A stretch of 64,000 nucleotides of DNA from Enterobacter_D sp963521185 (GCA_963521185.1 CAUQTV010000002.1:248001-312000), one strand, 5' to 3'; shown: positions 16,599 to 26,472, numbered from the stretch's first letter. Program-made: numbers and translations. Notes: generated by a model from the sequence alone, not told the origin.

Positions 16599-18062
16599 AT
16601 GAATAAGCTGCTGCGCCATTTTTTACCGCTTTCGCTGCGGGTTCGTTTTCTGTTAGCGACGGCTGCCGTCGTGATGGTGCTGTCGCTCGCTTACGGCATG
16701 GTGGCGCTGGTGGGTTACAGCGTCAGCTTTGATAAAACCACCTTCCGCCTGCTGCGCGGTGAGAGCAATCTGTTCTATACGCTGTCGAAGTGGGAAAACA
16801 ACCGGTTTAGCATCGATTTGCCCGATAACCTGAATCTGCAAAGCCCGTCGATGGCGCTGATCTACGATGAAAAAGGCAAGCTGCTGTGGGCGCAGCGCAA
16901 TGTGCCCTGGCTTATCAAAGGTATTCGCCCGGAATGGTTAAAGACCAACGGCTTTCATGAAATCGAGGCCGATGTAAAGGCCACCAGCCTGCTGCTCAGT
17001 AACGACCACTCCGCGCAACAACAGCTCAAAGCGATCCGCGAAGACGATAGCGACAGTGAAATGACGCACTCGGTGGCGATCAACGTTTATCCGGCGACTG
17101 CGCATATGCCGCAGATGTCCATCGTGGTGATCGACACCATCCCCATTGAGCTTAAGCGCTCCTATATGGTCTGGAGCTGGTTTGTCTACGTGCTGGTGGC
17201 CAATCTCCTGCTGGTGATCCCGCTGTTGTGGCTGGCGGCCTGGTGGAGCCTGCGGCCCATTGAAGCGCTGGCCCGGGAAGTGCGCGAGCTGGAAGAACAC
17301 CATCGTGAGCGACTGAACCCCGAAACCACTCGTGAGCTAACGAGCCTGGTGCGCAATCTGAATCGCCTGCTGAAAAGCGAACGCGAGCGCTACGACAAAT
17401 ACCGCACCACGCTCACCGATTTAACCCATAGCCTGAAAACGCCCCTCGCGGTGCTGCAAAGTACGCTGCGTTCGTTGCGCAGTGAAAAGCTGAGCGTCAG
17501 CGACGCCGAGCCGGTGATGCTCGAACAGATCAGCCGTATTTCGCAGCAGATTGGCTATTACCTGCACCGCGCCAGCATGCGCAGCGGCAGTATGCTGCTC
17601 AGTCGGGAACTGCATCCCGTGGCCCCGCTGCTCGACAATCTGACCTCGGCGCTGAATAAGGTCTACCAGCGCAAGGGTGTGGATATCAGTCTGGATATTT
17701 CACCGGAAATCAGCTTTGTCGGCGAGCAGAACGATTTTGTCGAAGTGATGGGCAACCTGCTGGATAACGCCTGCAAATACTGTCTCGAATTTGTGGAAGT
17801 CTCCGCCCATCAGTTCGATGACGGACTGCATATTGTGGTGGAAGACGACGGCCCCGGCATTCCGGCCAGCAAACGCGATCTGGTGTTTGATCGCGGTCAG
17901 CGTGCTGACACGCTGCGCCCCGGTCAGGGAGTCGGGCTTTCCGTGGCCCGCGAGATCGTCGAGCAGTACGACGGACAGATCCTCGCCGGTGAAAGTCTGC
18001 TCGGCGGCGCGCGCATGGAAGTGATATTTGCCCGCCAGCATGCCAGCGCCGGTGATATTTAA
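16599..18062 (+). CDS. phoQ: Sensor histidine kinase PhoQ
   Basis: 487 residues. Membrane segments at about 17-43 and 193-217 enclose a periplasmic sensor; then HAMP, dimerisation helix with the phosphorylated His in LTHSLKTPLAVLQ, and a HATPase domain (NLLDNACKYC, DDGPGIP, GQGVGLSVA). The periplasmic acidic patch that binds divalent cations and antimicrobial peptides reads EDDSDSEM, with two serines where E. coli has D and A (EDDDDAEM from memory), so it is a little less acidic. Operon with phoP. Confidence 0.97.
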   Translation: MNKLLRHFLPLSLRVRFLLATAAVVMVLSLAYGMVALVGYSVSFDKTTFRLLRGESNLFYTLSKWENNRFSIDLPDNLNLQSPSMALIYDEKGKLLWAQRNVPWLIKGIRPEWLKTNGFHEIEADVKATSLLLSNDHSAQQQLKAIREDDSDSEMTHSVAINVYPATAHMPQMSIVVIDTIPIELKRSYMVWSWFVYVLVANLLLVIPLLWLAAWWSLRPIEALAREVRELEEHHRERLNPETTRELTSLVRNLNRLLKSERERYDKYRTTLTDLTHSLKTPLAVLQSTLRSLRSEKLSVSDAEPVMLEQISRISQQIGYYLHRASMRSGSMLLSRELHPVAPLLDNLTSALNKVYQRKGVDISLDISPEISFVGEQNDFVEVMGNLLDNACKYCLEFVEVSAHQFDDGLHIVVEDDGPGIPASKRDLVFDRGQRADTLRPGQGVGLSVAREIVEQYDGQILAGESLLGGARMEVIFARQHASAGDI

Positions 18063-18164
18063 CGCAATCGGTGAAACGATTGTTAAAATAACCGTCTTCA
18101 TCCCACGCAGCCTGTTATCCATCCGTTATAATCCGTCTCAGGTACGTAAGCCCTGGAAAATTAT

Positions 18165-19286
18165 ATGGACTATCACTTAACGTTAGACTGGCCCGATTTC
18201 ATTGCACGCTACTGGCAAAAACGCCCGGTGGTGCTGAAGCGGGGTTTTGCGAATTTTGTTGATCCACTGTCGCCGGATGAACTGGCGGGACTGGCAATGG
18301 AAAGCGAAGTGGACAGCCGCCTGGTCAGCCATCAGGATGGAAAATGGCAGGTGAGTCATGGTCCCTTTGAGAGTTACGATCACCTGAGCGAAAACAACTG
18401 GTCGCTGCTGGTACAGGCCGTTGACCACTGGCACGAGCCAACCGCCGCACTGATGCGCCCCTTCCGCACCCTGCCTGACTGGCGTATCGACGATCTGATG
18501 ATTTCGTTCTCGGTGCCCGGTGGCGGCGTGGGTCCGCATTTCGATCAGTACGACGTGTTTATCATTCAGGGTACAGGCCGCCGCCGCTGGCGTGTGGGCG
18601 AAAAAGTGCCGATGAAGCAGCACTGTCCGCACCCGGATCTTTTACAGGTTGATCCTTTCGAGGCCATCATCGACGAAGAGATGGAGCCGGGCGATATTCT
18701 CTACATCCCGCCCGGATTCCCCCATGAAGGCTATTCGCTGGAAAACTCGATGAACTACTCCGTGGGCTTCCGCGCCCCGAGCGGTCGTGAGCTGATCAGC
18801 GGTTTTGCCGATTATGTGCTGCAACGTGAATTGGGCAGCCTGCGTTATACCGATCCCAACGTGCCGTCGCGCGAACATCCGGCGGACATTTTGCCGCAGG
18901 AAGTTGAAGGCCTGCGCGGGATGATGCTCGATTTGATCAATCAGCCCGAGCATTTCCAGCAGTGGCTGGGAGAGTTTATCTCGCAGTCGCGCCATGAGCT
19001 GGACGTTGCGCCGCCGGAACCCCCTTATCAGCCGGATGAGATTTATGACGCGCTGAAGCAGGGTGACAAACTGGTGCGTCTGGGCGGTCTGCGCGTGCTG
19101 CGCATTGGTGACGATGTGTTTGCCAACGGTGAGAAAATTGATTCTCCGCACCGCCCTGCACTGGCCGCGCTCGCCAGCCACATTGTGGTGACCGCGGACA
19201 CCCTCGGTGATGCGCTGGAAGATCCGTCGTTCCTCGCCATGCTCGCCGCGCTGGTCAACAGCGGGTACTGGTTCTTCGAAGACTGA
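18165..19286 (+). CDS. roxA: Ribosomal protein uL16 arginine 3-hydroxylase RoxA (YcfD)
   Basis: 373 residues, JmjC-type 2-oxoglutarate/Fe(II) oxygenase that hydroxylates Arg81 of ribosomal protein L16. The iron triad is visible as H-x-D in VGPHFDQYD and the distal His in PPGFPHEGYS. The C-terminal winged-helix half (PDEIYDALKQGDKLVRLGGL) is complete. Nearly the same as E. coli YcfD. It lies 102 bases after phoQ and has its own leader. Confidence 0.97.
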   Translation: MDYHLTLDWPDFIARYWQKRPVVLKRGFANFVDPLSPDELAGLAMESEVDSRLVSHQDGKWQVSHGPFESYDHLSENNWSLLVQAVDHWHEPTAALMRPFRTLPDWRIDDLMISFSVPGGGVGPHFDQYDVFIIQGTGRRRWRVGEKVPMKQHCPHPDLLQVDPFEAIIDEEMEPGDILYIPPGFPHEGYSLENSMNYSVGFRAPSGRELISGFADYVLQRELGSLRYTDPNVPSREHPADILPQEVEGLRGMMLDLINQPEHFQQWLGEFISQSRHELDVAPPEPPYQPDEIYDALKQGDKLVRLGGLRVLRIGDDVFANGEKIDSPHRPALAALASHIVVTADTLGDALEDPSFLAMLAALVNSGYWFFED

Positions 19287-19300
19287 CGTCCTGTGAAACT

Positions 19301-19334
19301 GCCCGGTGGCGCTGCGCTTACCGGGCCTACAGGA
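19301..19334. repeat. REP-type palindrome between roxA and pepT
   Basis: GCCCGGTGGCGCTGCGCTTA followed by CCGGGCCTAC: an imperfect hairpin with the GGC-GC-x-GCGCTTACCGGGC pattern of enterobacterial REP (PU) units. It sits between two convergent genes and can stabilise both 3' ends. Confidence 0.8.
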
Positions 19335-19352
19335 CCGTGCCTGGCGTTTGGA

Positions 19353-20576
19353 TTATTGCTTCGCGGTTAACTCGGCGATACGTACGATCACCTTCACCGC
19401 TTTTTCCATCCCTTCCAGCGTCACGAACTCGTGCTTGCCGTGGTAGTTATAGCCACCGGTAAACAGGTTCGGGCACGGCAGTCCCATAAACGAAAGTTGA
19501 GAACCGTCGGTGCCGCCACGGATCGCTTTCAGCTGCGGCTCGATATCGCAATCACGCATCGCCTGCTGTGCGATGTCGAGAATGTGCGGGTGCTCTGCCA
19601 CCTTCTCGCGCATGTTGTAGTAGCTGTCTTCAATGATCAGCTCAATGTAACAGTCCGGATGCAGCCCCTTGCCGACTTTCTTGGCAATCTCCATTATTTT
19701 GCGCTTGCGGGCTTCGAAGGCTTTACGATCAAAATCACGGATGATGTAGTGCATCTCCGCGCGATCGACGGTGCCTTTGATGCTGGTCAGATGGTAAAAA
19801 CCTTCGTAGCCTTCGGTCTGCTCCGGGCTTTCTTGCGCCGGCACCTCGGCGTGAATGCGGCTGGCGAGGGAGAGCGCGTTAACCATCACGCCTTTTGCCG
19901 TGCCTGGGTGCACATTGTTGCCGACGATTTTGATGGTCACCGACGCGGCATTGAAGTTCTCAAACTCCAGCTCGCCCACGCCGCCGCCATCCACGGTATA
20001 GGCCCATTTGGCGTCAAACGCGGCGACGTCGAAATGCTTCGCGCCTTTGCCAACTTCCTCATCCGGGGTAAAGGCCACGCGGATGTCGCCGTGGGGCACG
20101 TTCTCTTTAATCATCACCGACAGCGCGGTCATGATCTCCGCCACGCCGGCTTTGTCATCCGCACCAAGCAGCGTCTTGCCGTCGGTGGTAATTAGCGTCT
20201 GCCCCATCAGCTGATGCAGTACCGGGAACATCACCGGCGACAGCACTTCGTCGCCAATCCCGAGGGCAATATCGCCACCGCGATAATTTTCGACGATCTG
20301 CGGGTTCACGTTCTTACCGCTAAAATCCGGAGAGGTGTCGACGTGGGAGATAAAACCAATCGCCGGGATCATCCCCTCTGTGTTGGCGGGCAGGGTTGCC
20401 ATCACCGTGCCTTTTTCACTCAGCGTGACGTTGACCAGCCCCATCTCTTCCAGTTGGTCTTTCAGCAACTGCAACAGTTTCCATTGACCTTCGGTACTCG
20501 GAACCTGCCTGACGCCCGGCTTCGATTGTGTATCCAGCGAAACGTAGTGCAAAAAACGCTCTAGTAATTTATCCAT
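19353..20576 (-). CDS. pepT: Peptidase T (tripeptidase)
   Basis: 407 residues from ATG at 20574-20576; the open frame extends ten codons further but E. coli PepT begins MDKLLERFL at this point. M20 family zinc aminopeptidase that removes N-terminal residues from tripeptides. Metal ligands are visible in HVDTSP, GADDKAGVAEIM and TPDEEVGKGA, with the last His in YNYHGKHEF. Divergent from potA. The 274-292 bases between them hold promoters for both but no further gene; I found no perfect FNR box there. Confidence 0.96.
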   Translation of the reverse strand: MDKLLERFLHYVSLDTQSKPGVRQVPSTEGQWKLLQLLKDQLEEMGLVNVTLSEKGTVMATLPANTEGMIPAIGFISHVDTSPDFSGKNVNPQIVENYRGGDIALGIGDEVLSPVMFPVLHQLMGQTLITTDGKTLLGADDKAGVAEIMTALSVMIKENVPHGDIRVAFTPDEEVGKGAKHFDVAAFDAKWAYTVDGGGVGELEFENFNAASVTIKIVGNNVHPGTAKGVMVNALSLASRIHAEVPAQESPEQTEGYEGFYHLTSIKGTVDRAEMHYIIRDFDRKAFEARKRKIMEIAKKVGKGLHPDCYIELIIEDSYYNMREKVAEHPHILDIAQQAMRDCDIEPQLKAIRGGTDGSQLSFMGLPCPNLFTGGYNYHGKHEFVTLEGMEKAVKVIVRIAELTAKQ

Positions 20577-20868
20577 GCGGGCCACCCTCACTATTTGTGA
20601 CAACATTATTAATACGTGCGCAAACTTATATATTGCGTCAGGTCACTATTACTCCTGCAAACGAGAATTTTTTGCGTGGCGTGACGTCCGATATAACCCT
20701 AGTTGAGAATTTCCGCATCTGGAGGCGCAATCAACAACAACGATTGGCGATTTCAGTGGTTTGCCGTAGAATGCCAGGCCTCAATAATGTGTCAAACCCC
20801 AAGGTGGTTAATCACAAACCCCGCACCGGTAAGCCATCCGCTGCGTCTACACGGGACAGAGTAAAAAA

Positions 20869-21987
20869 TTGAATAAACACACGCGTTCGCTTTCACCGCT
20901 GGTACAACTCGCGGGAATTCGAAAAAGTTTTGATGGTAAAAATGTCATTTCTGATCTGAATCTGACCATCAATCATGGCGAATTCCTCACGCTGCTTGGT
21001 CCCTCTGGCTGCGGTAAAACCACCGTTCTGCGCCTGATTGCCGGGCTGGAAGGTGTCGATGCCGGTCACATCCGACTGGATAATCTGGATATCACGAACG
21101 TCCCGGCGGAAAACCGCCATGTGAATACCGTTTTTCAAAGCTACGCCCTCTTTCCGCACATGACCGTTTTTGAAAACGTCGCGTTCGGTCTGCGTATGCA
21201 AAAAACCCCCGCCGAACAGATCACACCGCGCGTGACCGATGCCCTGCGCATGGTGCAATTGGATGAGTTTGCCCAGCGTAAGCCCCATCAGCTTTCCGGC
21301 GGCCAGCAGCAGCGCGTTGCGATTGCCCGCGCGGTGGTTAATAAACCGCGCCTGCTGTTGCTGGATGAATCCCTCTCCGCGCTGGATTATAAACTGCGCA
21401 AGCAGATGCAAAACGAGCTGAAAGCCCTGCAACGCAAACTCGGCATCACCTTTGTTTTCGTCACCCACGATCAGGAAGAAGCGCTGACCATGTCGGATCG
21501 CATTGTGGTGATGCGCGACGGCAAAATTGAGCAGGACGGCACCCCGCGTGAAATTTACGAAGAGCCGAAGAACCTGTTTGTCGCCAGCTTTATTGGCGAA
21601 ATCAACCTCTTCCACGCCACGGTGATTGAGCGCCTCGATGCGGAACGCGTGCGCGCGAACGTCGAAGGCCGCGAGTGCAATATTTACGTTAACTTCGACG
21701 TGACGCCGGGTCAGACGCTAAATGTGATGCTGCGCCCGGAAGATCTGCGCGTTGAAGAAATCAACGACAGCAACGACGTCGAAGGCCTGATTGGCTATGT
21801 GCGCGAGCGCAACTATAAGGGCATGACGCTGGAGTCGGTGGTCGAGCTGGAAAACGGCAAGATGGTGATGGTCAGCGAATTCTTCAACGAAGACGATCCG
21901 GACTTCGATCACTCGCTCGATCAGAAAATGGCCATCAACTGGGTAGAAAGCTGGGAGGTCGTACTGGCTGATGAAGAACACAAGTAA
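20869..21987 (+). CDS. potA: Spermidine/putrescine ABC transporter ATPase PotA
   Basis: 372 residues from TTG at 20869. Powers PotBC uptake of spermidine. Walker A GPSGCGKT, signature LSGGQQQR, Walker B LLLLDESLSALD, H-loop THD and a C-terminal TOBE regulatory domain are complete. The start is odd: in E. coli the protein begins MGQSKKLN, and here the aligned codons are ACG GGA CAG AGT AAA AAA TTG AAT, so the usual ATG (20851) reads ACG. TTG seven codons on is the first standard initiator. No upstream in-frame ATG or GTG was found nearby. First gene of potABCD. Confidence 0.93.
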   Translation: MNKHTRSLSPLVQLAGIRKSFDGKNVISDLNLTINHGEFLTLLGPSGCGKTTVLRLIAGLEGVDAGHIRLDNLDITNVPAENRHVNTVFQSYALFPHMTVFENVAFGLRMQKTPAEQITPRVTDALRMVQLDEFAQRKPHQLSGGQQQRVAIARAVVNKPRLLLLDESLSALDYKLRKQMQNELKALQRKLGITFVFVTHDQEEALTMSDRIVVMRDGKIEQDGTPREIYEEPKNLFVASFIGEINLFHATVIERLDAERVRANVEGRECNIYVNFDVTPGQTLNVMLRPEDLRVEEINDSNDVEGLIGYVRERNYKGMTLESVVELENGKMVMVSEFFNEDDPDFDHSLDQKMAINWVESWEVVLADEEHK

Positions 21988-22828
21988 ATTCCAGAATGTG
22001 GTGATTGCCACCATCGTCGGTTGGCTTGTGTTGTTTGTCTTTCTGCCCAACCTGATGATCATCGTCACCAGCTTTTTAACGCGCGACGATACCTCGTTCG
22101 TCAAGCTGGTCTTTACGCTGGATAACTACACGCGTCTGGGCGATCCGCTCTATTTCGACGTGCTGCTGCACTCGCTGAACATGGCGTTTATCGCCACGCT
22201 CGCCTGTCTGGTGCTGGGTTATCCCTTCGCGTGGTTTATCGCCCGTCTGCCGGCGAAGATCCGCCCGCTGCTGCTGTTTTTGCTGATCGTGCCATTCTGG
22301 ACGAACTCGCTGATCCGCATCTACGGCTTAAAGCTGTTTCTCAGCACTAAAGGCTACCTCAACGCACTGCTGCTCTGGCTGGGCGTGATTGATACGCCGG
22401 TACGTATTATGTACACCCCCAGCGCGGTGATCGTCGGCCTGGTCTATATTCTGCTGCCGTTTATGGTGATGCCGCTCTATTCCAGCATTGAAAAACTCGA
22501 CAAGCCGCTGCTGGAAGCAGCCAAAGATCTGGGTGCCAGCAAGCTGCAAACCTTCATCCGCATTATTATTCCGCTTACCATGCCGGGCATTATCGCGGGT
22601 TGTCTGCTGGTGATGCTCCCGGCGATGGGGCTGTTTTACGTCTCGGATCTGATGGGCGGCGCGAAAAATCTGCTGATTGGTAACGTCATCAAAAGTCAGT
22701 TCCTGAACATCCGCGACTGGCCGTTCGGCTCGGCAACCAGCATTACGCTCACCGTGGTGATGGGCCTGATGCTGTTGGTGTACTGGCGTGCGATGCGCTT
22801 TTTGAATAAAAAGGTGGAGCTGGAATGA
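21971..22828 (+). CDS. potB: Spermidine/putrescine ABC permease PotB
   Basis: 285 residues, about six membrane segments. The EAA loop that contacts PotA is EAAKDLGASKLQTFIRIIIP. It begins inside the last codons of potA (17-base overlap), so translation is coupled. E. coli PotB is 275 or 285 residues depending on start; the ATG giving MKNTSKFQN is used here. Confidence 0.97.
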   Translation: MKNTSKFQNVVIATIVGWLVLFVFLPNLMIIVTSFLTRDDTSFVKLVFTLDNYTRLGDPLYFDVLLHSLNMAFIATLACLVLGYPFAWFIARLPAKIRPLLLFLLIVPFWTNSLIRIYGLKLFLSTKGYLNALLLWLGVIDTPVRIMYTPSAVIVGLVYILLPFMVMPLYSSIEKLDKPLLEAAKDLGASKLQTFIRIIIPLTMPGIIAGCLLVMLPAMGLFYVSDLMGGAKNLLIGNVIKSQFLNIRDWPFGSATSITLTVVMGLMLLVYWRAMRFLNKKVELE

Positions 22829-23616
22829 TGGGCCGACTGCTCCGCGGCGGCTTTATGACCGCCATTTACGCTTACTTGTACATTCCGATCATTATCCTGA
22901 TCGTCAACTCCTTCAACAGTTCGCGCTTCGGCATCAACTGGCAGGGTTTTACCGTTAACTGGTACAGCCTGCTGATGAACAATGACAGCCTGTTGCAGGC
23001 GGCGCAGCATTCGCTGACGATGGCGGTACTCTCGGCCACCTTTGCCACGCTGATTGGCTCGCTGACGGCGGTGGCGCTCTACCGCTACCGTTTTCGCGGC
23101 AAACCTTTCGTCAGCGGCATGCTGTTCGTGGTGATGATGTCACCCGACATCGTGATGGCGATTTCGCTGCTGGTGCTGTTTATGCTGATCGGCATTCAGT
23201 TAGGCTTCTGGTCGCTGCTGTTCTCGCACATTACCTTCTGCCTGCCGTTTGTGGTGGTGACCGTCTATTCGCGGTTGAAAGGCTTTGATGTGCGCATGCT
23301 GGAAGCGGCGAAAGATCTCGGTGCCAGCGAGATGACCATTCTGCGCAAGATCATTCTGCCGCTGGCGATGCCGGCGGTGGCCGCAGGCTGGGTGCTCAGC
23401 TTTACGCTCTCGATGGACGACGTGGTGGTCTCCTCCTTCGTCACCGGGCCGGGCTATGAAATTCTACCGTTGAAAATTTATTCAATGGTGAAAGTCGGTG
23501 TGTCACCGGAAGTGAACGCGCTGGCGACCATTCTGTTAGTTTTCTCGCTGGTTCTGGTGATTGCCAGTCAGCTTATTGCACGCGACAAAACCAAATCTCA
23601 GGGGACGTTTAAATGA
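22825..23616 (+). CDS. potC: Spermidine/putrescine ABC permease PotC
   Basis: 263 residues, six membrane segments, EAA loop EAAKDLGASEMTILRKIILP. Forms the inner-membrane channel with PotB. Start and potB stop share ATGA (4-base overlap), as does its end with potD. Confidence 0.97.
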   Translation: MMGRLLRGGFMTAIYAYLYIPIIILIVNSFNSSRFGINWQGFTVNWYSLLMNNDSLLQAAQHSLTMAVLSATFATLIGSLTAVALYRYRFRGKPFVSGMLFVVMMSPDIVMAISLLVLFMLIGIQLGFWSLLFSHITFCLPFVVVTVYSRLKGFDVRMLEAAKDLGASEMTILRKIILPLAMPAVAAGWVLSFTLSMDDVVVSSFVTGPGYEILPLKIYSMVKVGVSPEVNALATILLVFSLVLVIASQLIARDKTKSQGTFK

Positions 23617-24659
23617 AAAAATGGTCACGCCACCTGCTCGCGGCGGGCGCTCTGGCTCTGGGCATGAGCGCCGCAGCCCACGCGGACAACAAAACAATCT
23701 ACTTCTACAACTGGACCGAGTATGTGCCGCCTGGCCTGCTGGAACAGTTCACCAAAGAGACGGGCATTAAGGTTATCTATTCGACCTATGAATCGAATGA
23801 AACCATGTATGCCAAGCTCAAAACCTATAAAGACGGTGCGTACGATCTGGTGGTTCCCTCCACCTATTTCGTCGATAAAATGCGCAAAGAGGGGATGATC
23901 CAGAAGATCGACAAAACGAAGTTAACCAACTTCCATAATCTCGATCCGGATATGCTGAACAAACCCTTCGATCCGAAAAACGACTACTCAATCCCGTACA
24001 TCTGGGGAGCGACGGCCATTGGCGTAAACAGCGATGCCATCGATCCCGCCACCGTCACCCGCTGGGCAGACCTGTGGAAACCGGAATACAAGGGCAGCCT
24101 GCTGTTGACCGACGATGCGCGCGAAGTGTTCCAGGTCGCGCTGCGTAAACTGGGCTTCTCCGGCAACACCACCGATCCGAAAGAGATTGAAGCGGCGTAT
24201 AAAGAGCTGCAAAAACTGATGCCAAACGTGGCGGCGTTTAACTCCGATAACCCGGCGAATCCGTACATGGAAGGCGAAGTGAATCTGGGCATGGTGTGGA
24301 ACGGCTCGGCCTACGTTGCGCGCCAGGCGGGTACGCCACTGCGCGTGGTCTGGCCAAAAGAGGGCGGAATTTTCTGGATGGACAGCCTGTCGATCCCGGC
24401 GAATGCCAAAAACGTTGACGGGGCGATGAAGCTGATTAACTTCCTGCTGCGCCCGGATGTGGCAAAACAGGTCGCTGAAACCATCGGTTACCCGACGCCA
24501 AACCTCGCGGCGCGTAAGCTGCTGGCCCCGGACGTCGCCAATGACAAATCGCTCTACCCGGACGCCGACACCATTAGCAAAGGCGAATGGCAAAATGACG
24601 TTGGCCCGGCCAGCGCGATTTATGAAGAGTATTACCAGAAGCTCAAAGCGGGCCGCTAA
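23613..24659 (+). CDS. potD: Periplasmic spermidine/putrescine-binding protein PotD
   Basis: 348 residues. Signal peptide 1-25 (KKWSRHLLAAGALALGMSAA, cleavage after AHA). Delivers polyamine to PotBC. The start of the mature part (DNKTIYFYNWTEYVPPGLL) and ligand-site acidic and aromatic residues (VWNGSAYVARQ, FWMDSLSIP) match E. coli PotD. Last gene of the operon, followed by a strong palindrome. Confidence 0.97.
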   Translation: MKKWSRHLLAAGALALGMSAAAHADNKTIYFYNWTEYVPPGLLEQFTKETGIKVIYSTYESNETMYAKLKTYKDGAYDLVVPSTYFVDKMRKEGMIQKIDKTKLTNFHNLDPDMLNKPFDPKNDYSIPYIWGATAIGVNSDAIDPATVTRWADLWKPEYKGSLLLTDDAREVFQVALRKLGFSGNTTDPKEIEAAYKELQKLMPNVAAFNSDNPANPYMEGEVNLGMVWNGSAYVARQAGTPLRVVWPKEGGIFWMDSLSIPANAKNVDGAMKLINFLLRPDVAKQVAETIGYPTPNLAARKLLAPDVANDKSLYPDADTISKGEWQNDVGPASAIYEEYYQKLKAGR

Positions 24660-24679
24660 AATTCACTGCCCGCTCAGCC

Positions 24680-24701
24680 ACCCTCTCCCCTGGGAGAGGG
24701 T
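24680..24701. terminator. Bidirectional hairpin between potD and cobB
   Basis: ACCCTCTCCC / GGGAGAGGGT with a 2-base minimum loop; a GC-rich 10-pair stem between convergent genes. Similar CCCTCTCCC palindromes are common intergenic elements in enterobacteria. Confidence 0.75.
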
Positions 24702-24707
24702 TAGCGA

Positions 24708-25529
24708 TCACAACCCTTTCAGCAACTTATCGACGAATTCCGGCACCACGGCGCTTGCCAGTCCATAGTGCTTCTCTTCAAATTCGCTGCCGACCTGGCT
24801 CGGCTCCAGGTTTAGCTCGACGGTATGCGCGCCCTGGAGTTTAGCTTCGTGCACAAACCCGGCGGCGGGATAGACGTGACCGGACGTGCCAATCGCGATA
24901 AACACATCGGCCATCGCCAGCGCGCTGTAGATGTCGTCCATGCCCAGCGGCATTTCACCGAACCACACCACGTGCGGACGCAGCGCGGACGGAAACTGGC
25001 AGCAGTGGCATTTATCTTCAGCGGTAATATCACCGGTCCAGTCGAGCACCTGACCGCTGGTGACGCAGCGCACCTTCAGCAGTTCGCCATGCATATGAAT
25101 AACGTTTTTGTTACCCGCGCGCTCGTGAAGATTATCAATATTTTGCGTCACCAGCAGGAAGCGATCGCCCAGCGCCTCTTCAAGCTGTGCCAGCGCCAGA
25201 TGGGCCGCGTTAGGGGCGATTTCCGGTAGCTGAAGCTGGCGGCGGCGTGCGTTATAGAACGACTGTACCAGGTCAGGATTGCGGGCAAACCCTTCCGGCG
25301 TTGCCACATCTTCCACATGATGTTCTTCCCACAGGCCATCGGCCGCGCGGAAGGTACGAATGCCTGACTCGGCGGAGATCCCCGCACCGGTCAGCACCAC
25401 GACTCTTGGATTTTCCATCACTTCGGGCACCACTCTGTCTCTGAAAAAGATCCTCTGACGTAAACGCTGGCGCAGACGGCGCTTATTGCGGCGAAAACAG
25501 GTCAGTCGATGTAACCGGCGCGACTGCAT
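24708..25529 (-). CDS. cobB: NAD-dependent protein deacylase CobB (sirtuin)
   Basis: 273 residues. Removes acetyl and succinyl groups from lysines using NAD, for example reactivating acetyl-CoA synthetase. NAD-binding GAGISAESGIRTFRAADGLW, TQNIDNLHERAG and the catalytic His in IHMHGE are intact, with zinc cysteines C..CHCC in the small domain. The N-terminal basic extension (RRNKRRLRQRLRQR) is as in the long E. coli form. The C-terminus stops at LLKGL, about six residues shorter than E. coli. It follows nagK by 15 bases. Confidence 0.96.
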   Translation of the reverse strand: MQSRRLHRLTCFRRNKRRLRQRLRQRIFFRDRVVPEVMENPRVVVLTGAGISAESGIRTFRAADGLWEEHHVEDVATPEGFARNPDLVQSFYNARRRQLQLPEIAPNAAHLALAQLEEALGDRFLLVTQNIDNLHERAGNKNVIHMHGELLKVRCVTSGQVLDWTGDITAEDKCHCCQFPSALRPHVVWFGEMPLGMDDIYSALAMADVFIAIGTSGHVYPAAGFVHEAKLQGAHTVELNLEPSQVGSEFEEKHYGLASAVVPEFVDKLLKGL

Positions 25530-25544
25530 AGCTACCTCTTCTGG

Positions 25545-26462
25545 TTAATCGGTGAGGTGTAGAAAAGCGGCACCGCGCATCCCGCCCGCATCGCCGTGGC
25601 GCGCACGCTCAATGCGTGGAACGCGTGCGACCGGCAAAAGGTGAGGCGGCAGACGCTGTGCAAGCAAGGTGGTCAGTGCGGTAAAGTTCGATAATCCGCC
25701 GCCAAGCACCAGTAAATCAGGATCGACAATGGTCAGTATACTGCCAAGACACACGGCCAGCAGATCCACATAGCGGTCGACGTGCTTCCGCGCCTTGCTG
25801 TCGCCCTGCTCCCATAGTGCGATGATTTCGGGCGACGACAAAGGCCGATCGTAGAAGTGTTGGTACAACCCTGCAAAACCGCGACCCGAAAGATAGCTTT
25901 CGATGCAGCCGGTTTTGCCACAGCCGCAGCGCGTGAGCGGAAAATCGCGGCCCAGCACGTCGAGGGCGTCTACCGGTAAGCGGATATGACCAAATTCACC
26001 GGTGATGTAACTGTGTCCGGTCACCGATTTGCCGTTAACGATGATCCCGCCGCCGACGCCGGTGCCGAGGATCAGCCCCATCACCAGCGGATAGCGGGAA
26101 AATTCATCATCCCAGGCTTCCGACAGCGCAAAGCAGTTGGCGTCGTTATCAAGGCGCACGTCACGCGCCAGACGCGCGGTTAAGTCTGCGCGCAGGGGCT
26201 TGCCGCTGGCAGCGGGTACGTTAGCCGCATACAGCGTCCCGTGGGCGGTTTCCGGCATCCCCGGAATGCCAATGCCGACGCTGCCTTTCACGCCAAAGCG
26301 CGCATCGGCTTCCTCCACCAGCGCCGCAACCGCGTCAAGAAAGGTCGCATAGCTGTCGTGCGGGGTGGCGACGCGTTTTTCCCATTGCAGACGGCGTTCT
26401 GCGTCAAAGACGCCGAGTGCAATTTTTGTTCCGCCAATATCAAATCCGTAATACATCGCCAC
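25545..26462 (-). CDS. nagK: N-acetyl-D-glucosamine kinase NagK
   Basis: 305 residues, ROK family. Phosphorylates GlcNAc recovered from cell-wall turnover to GlcNAc-6-phosphate. ATP-binding DIGGTKIALGVFD, catalytic Asp in RLDNDANCFALSEAW, and the ROK zinc motif CGCGKTGCIESYLSG are all present. It lies ten bases after lolE and before cobB, the order lolCDE-nagK-cobB known from E. coli. Confidence 0.96.
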   Translation of the reverse strand: MAMYYGFDIGGTKIALGVFDAERRLQWEKRVATPHDSYATFLDAVAALVEEADARFGVKGSVGIGIPGMPETAHGTLYAANVPAASGKPLRADLTARLARDVRLDNDANCFALSEAWDDEFSRYPLVMGLILGTGVGGGIIVNGKSVTGHSYITGEFGHIRLPVDALDVLGRDFPLTRCGCGKTGCIESYLSGRGFAGLYQHFYDRPLSSPEIIALWEQGDSKARKHVDRYVDLLAVCLGSILTIVDPDLLVLGGGLSNFTALTTLLAQRLPPHLLPVARVPRIERARHGDAGGMRGAAFLHLTD

Positions 26463-26472
26463 TCCTTGTAAA

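Noticed and set aside
20577..20868. FNR box between pepT and potA
   Set aside because: No TTGAT-N4-ATCAA match was found on either strand by eye; only weak half-sites.
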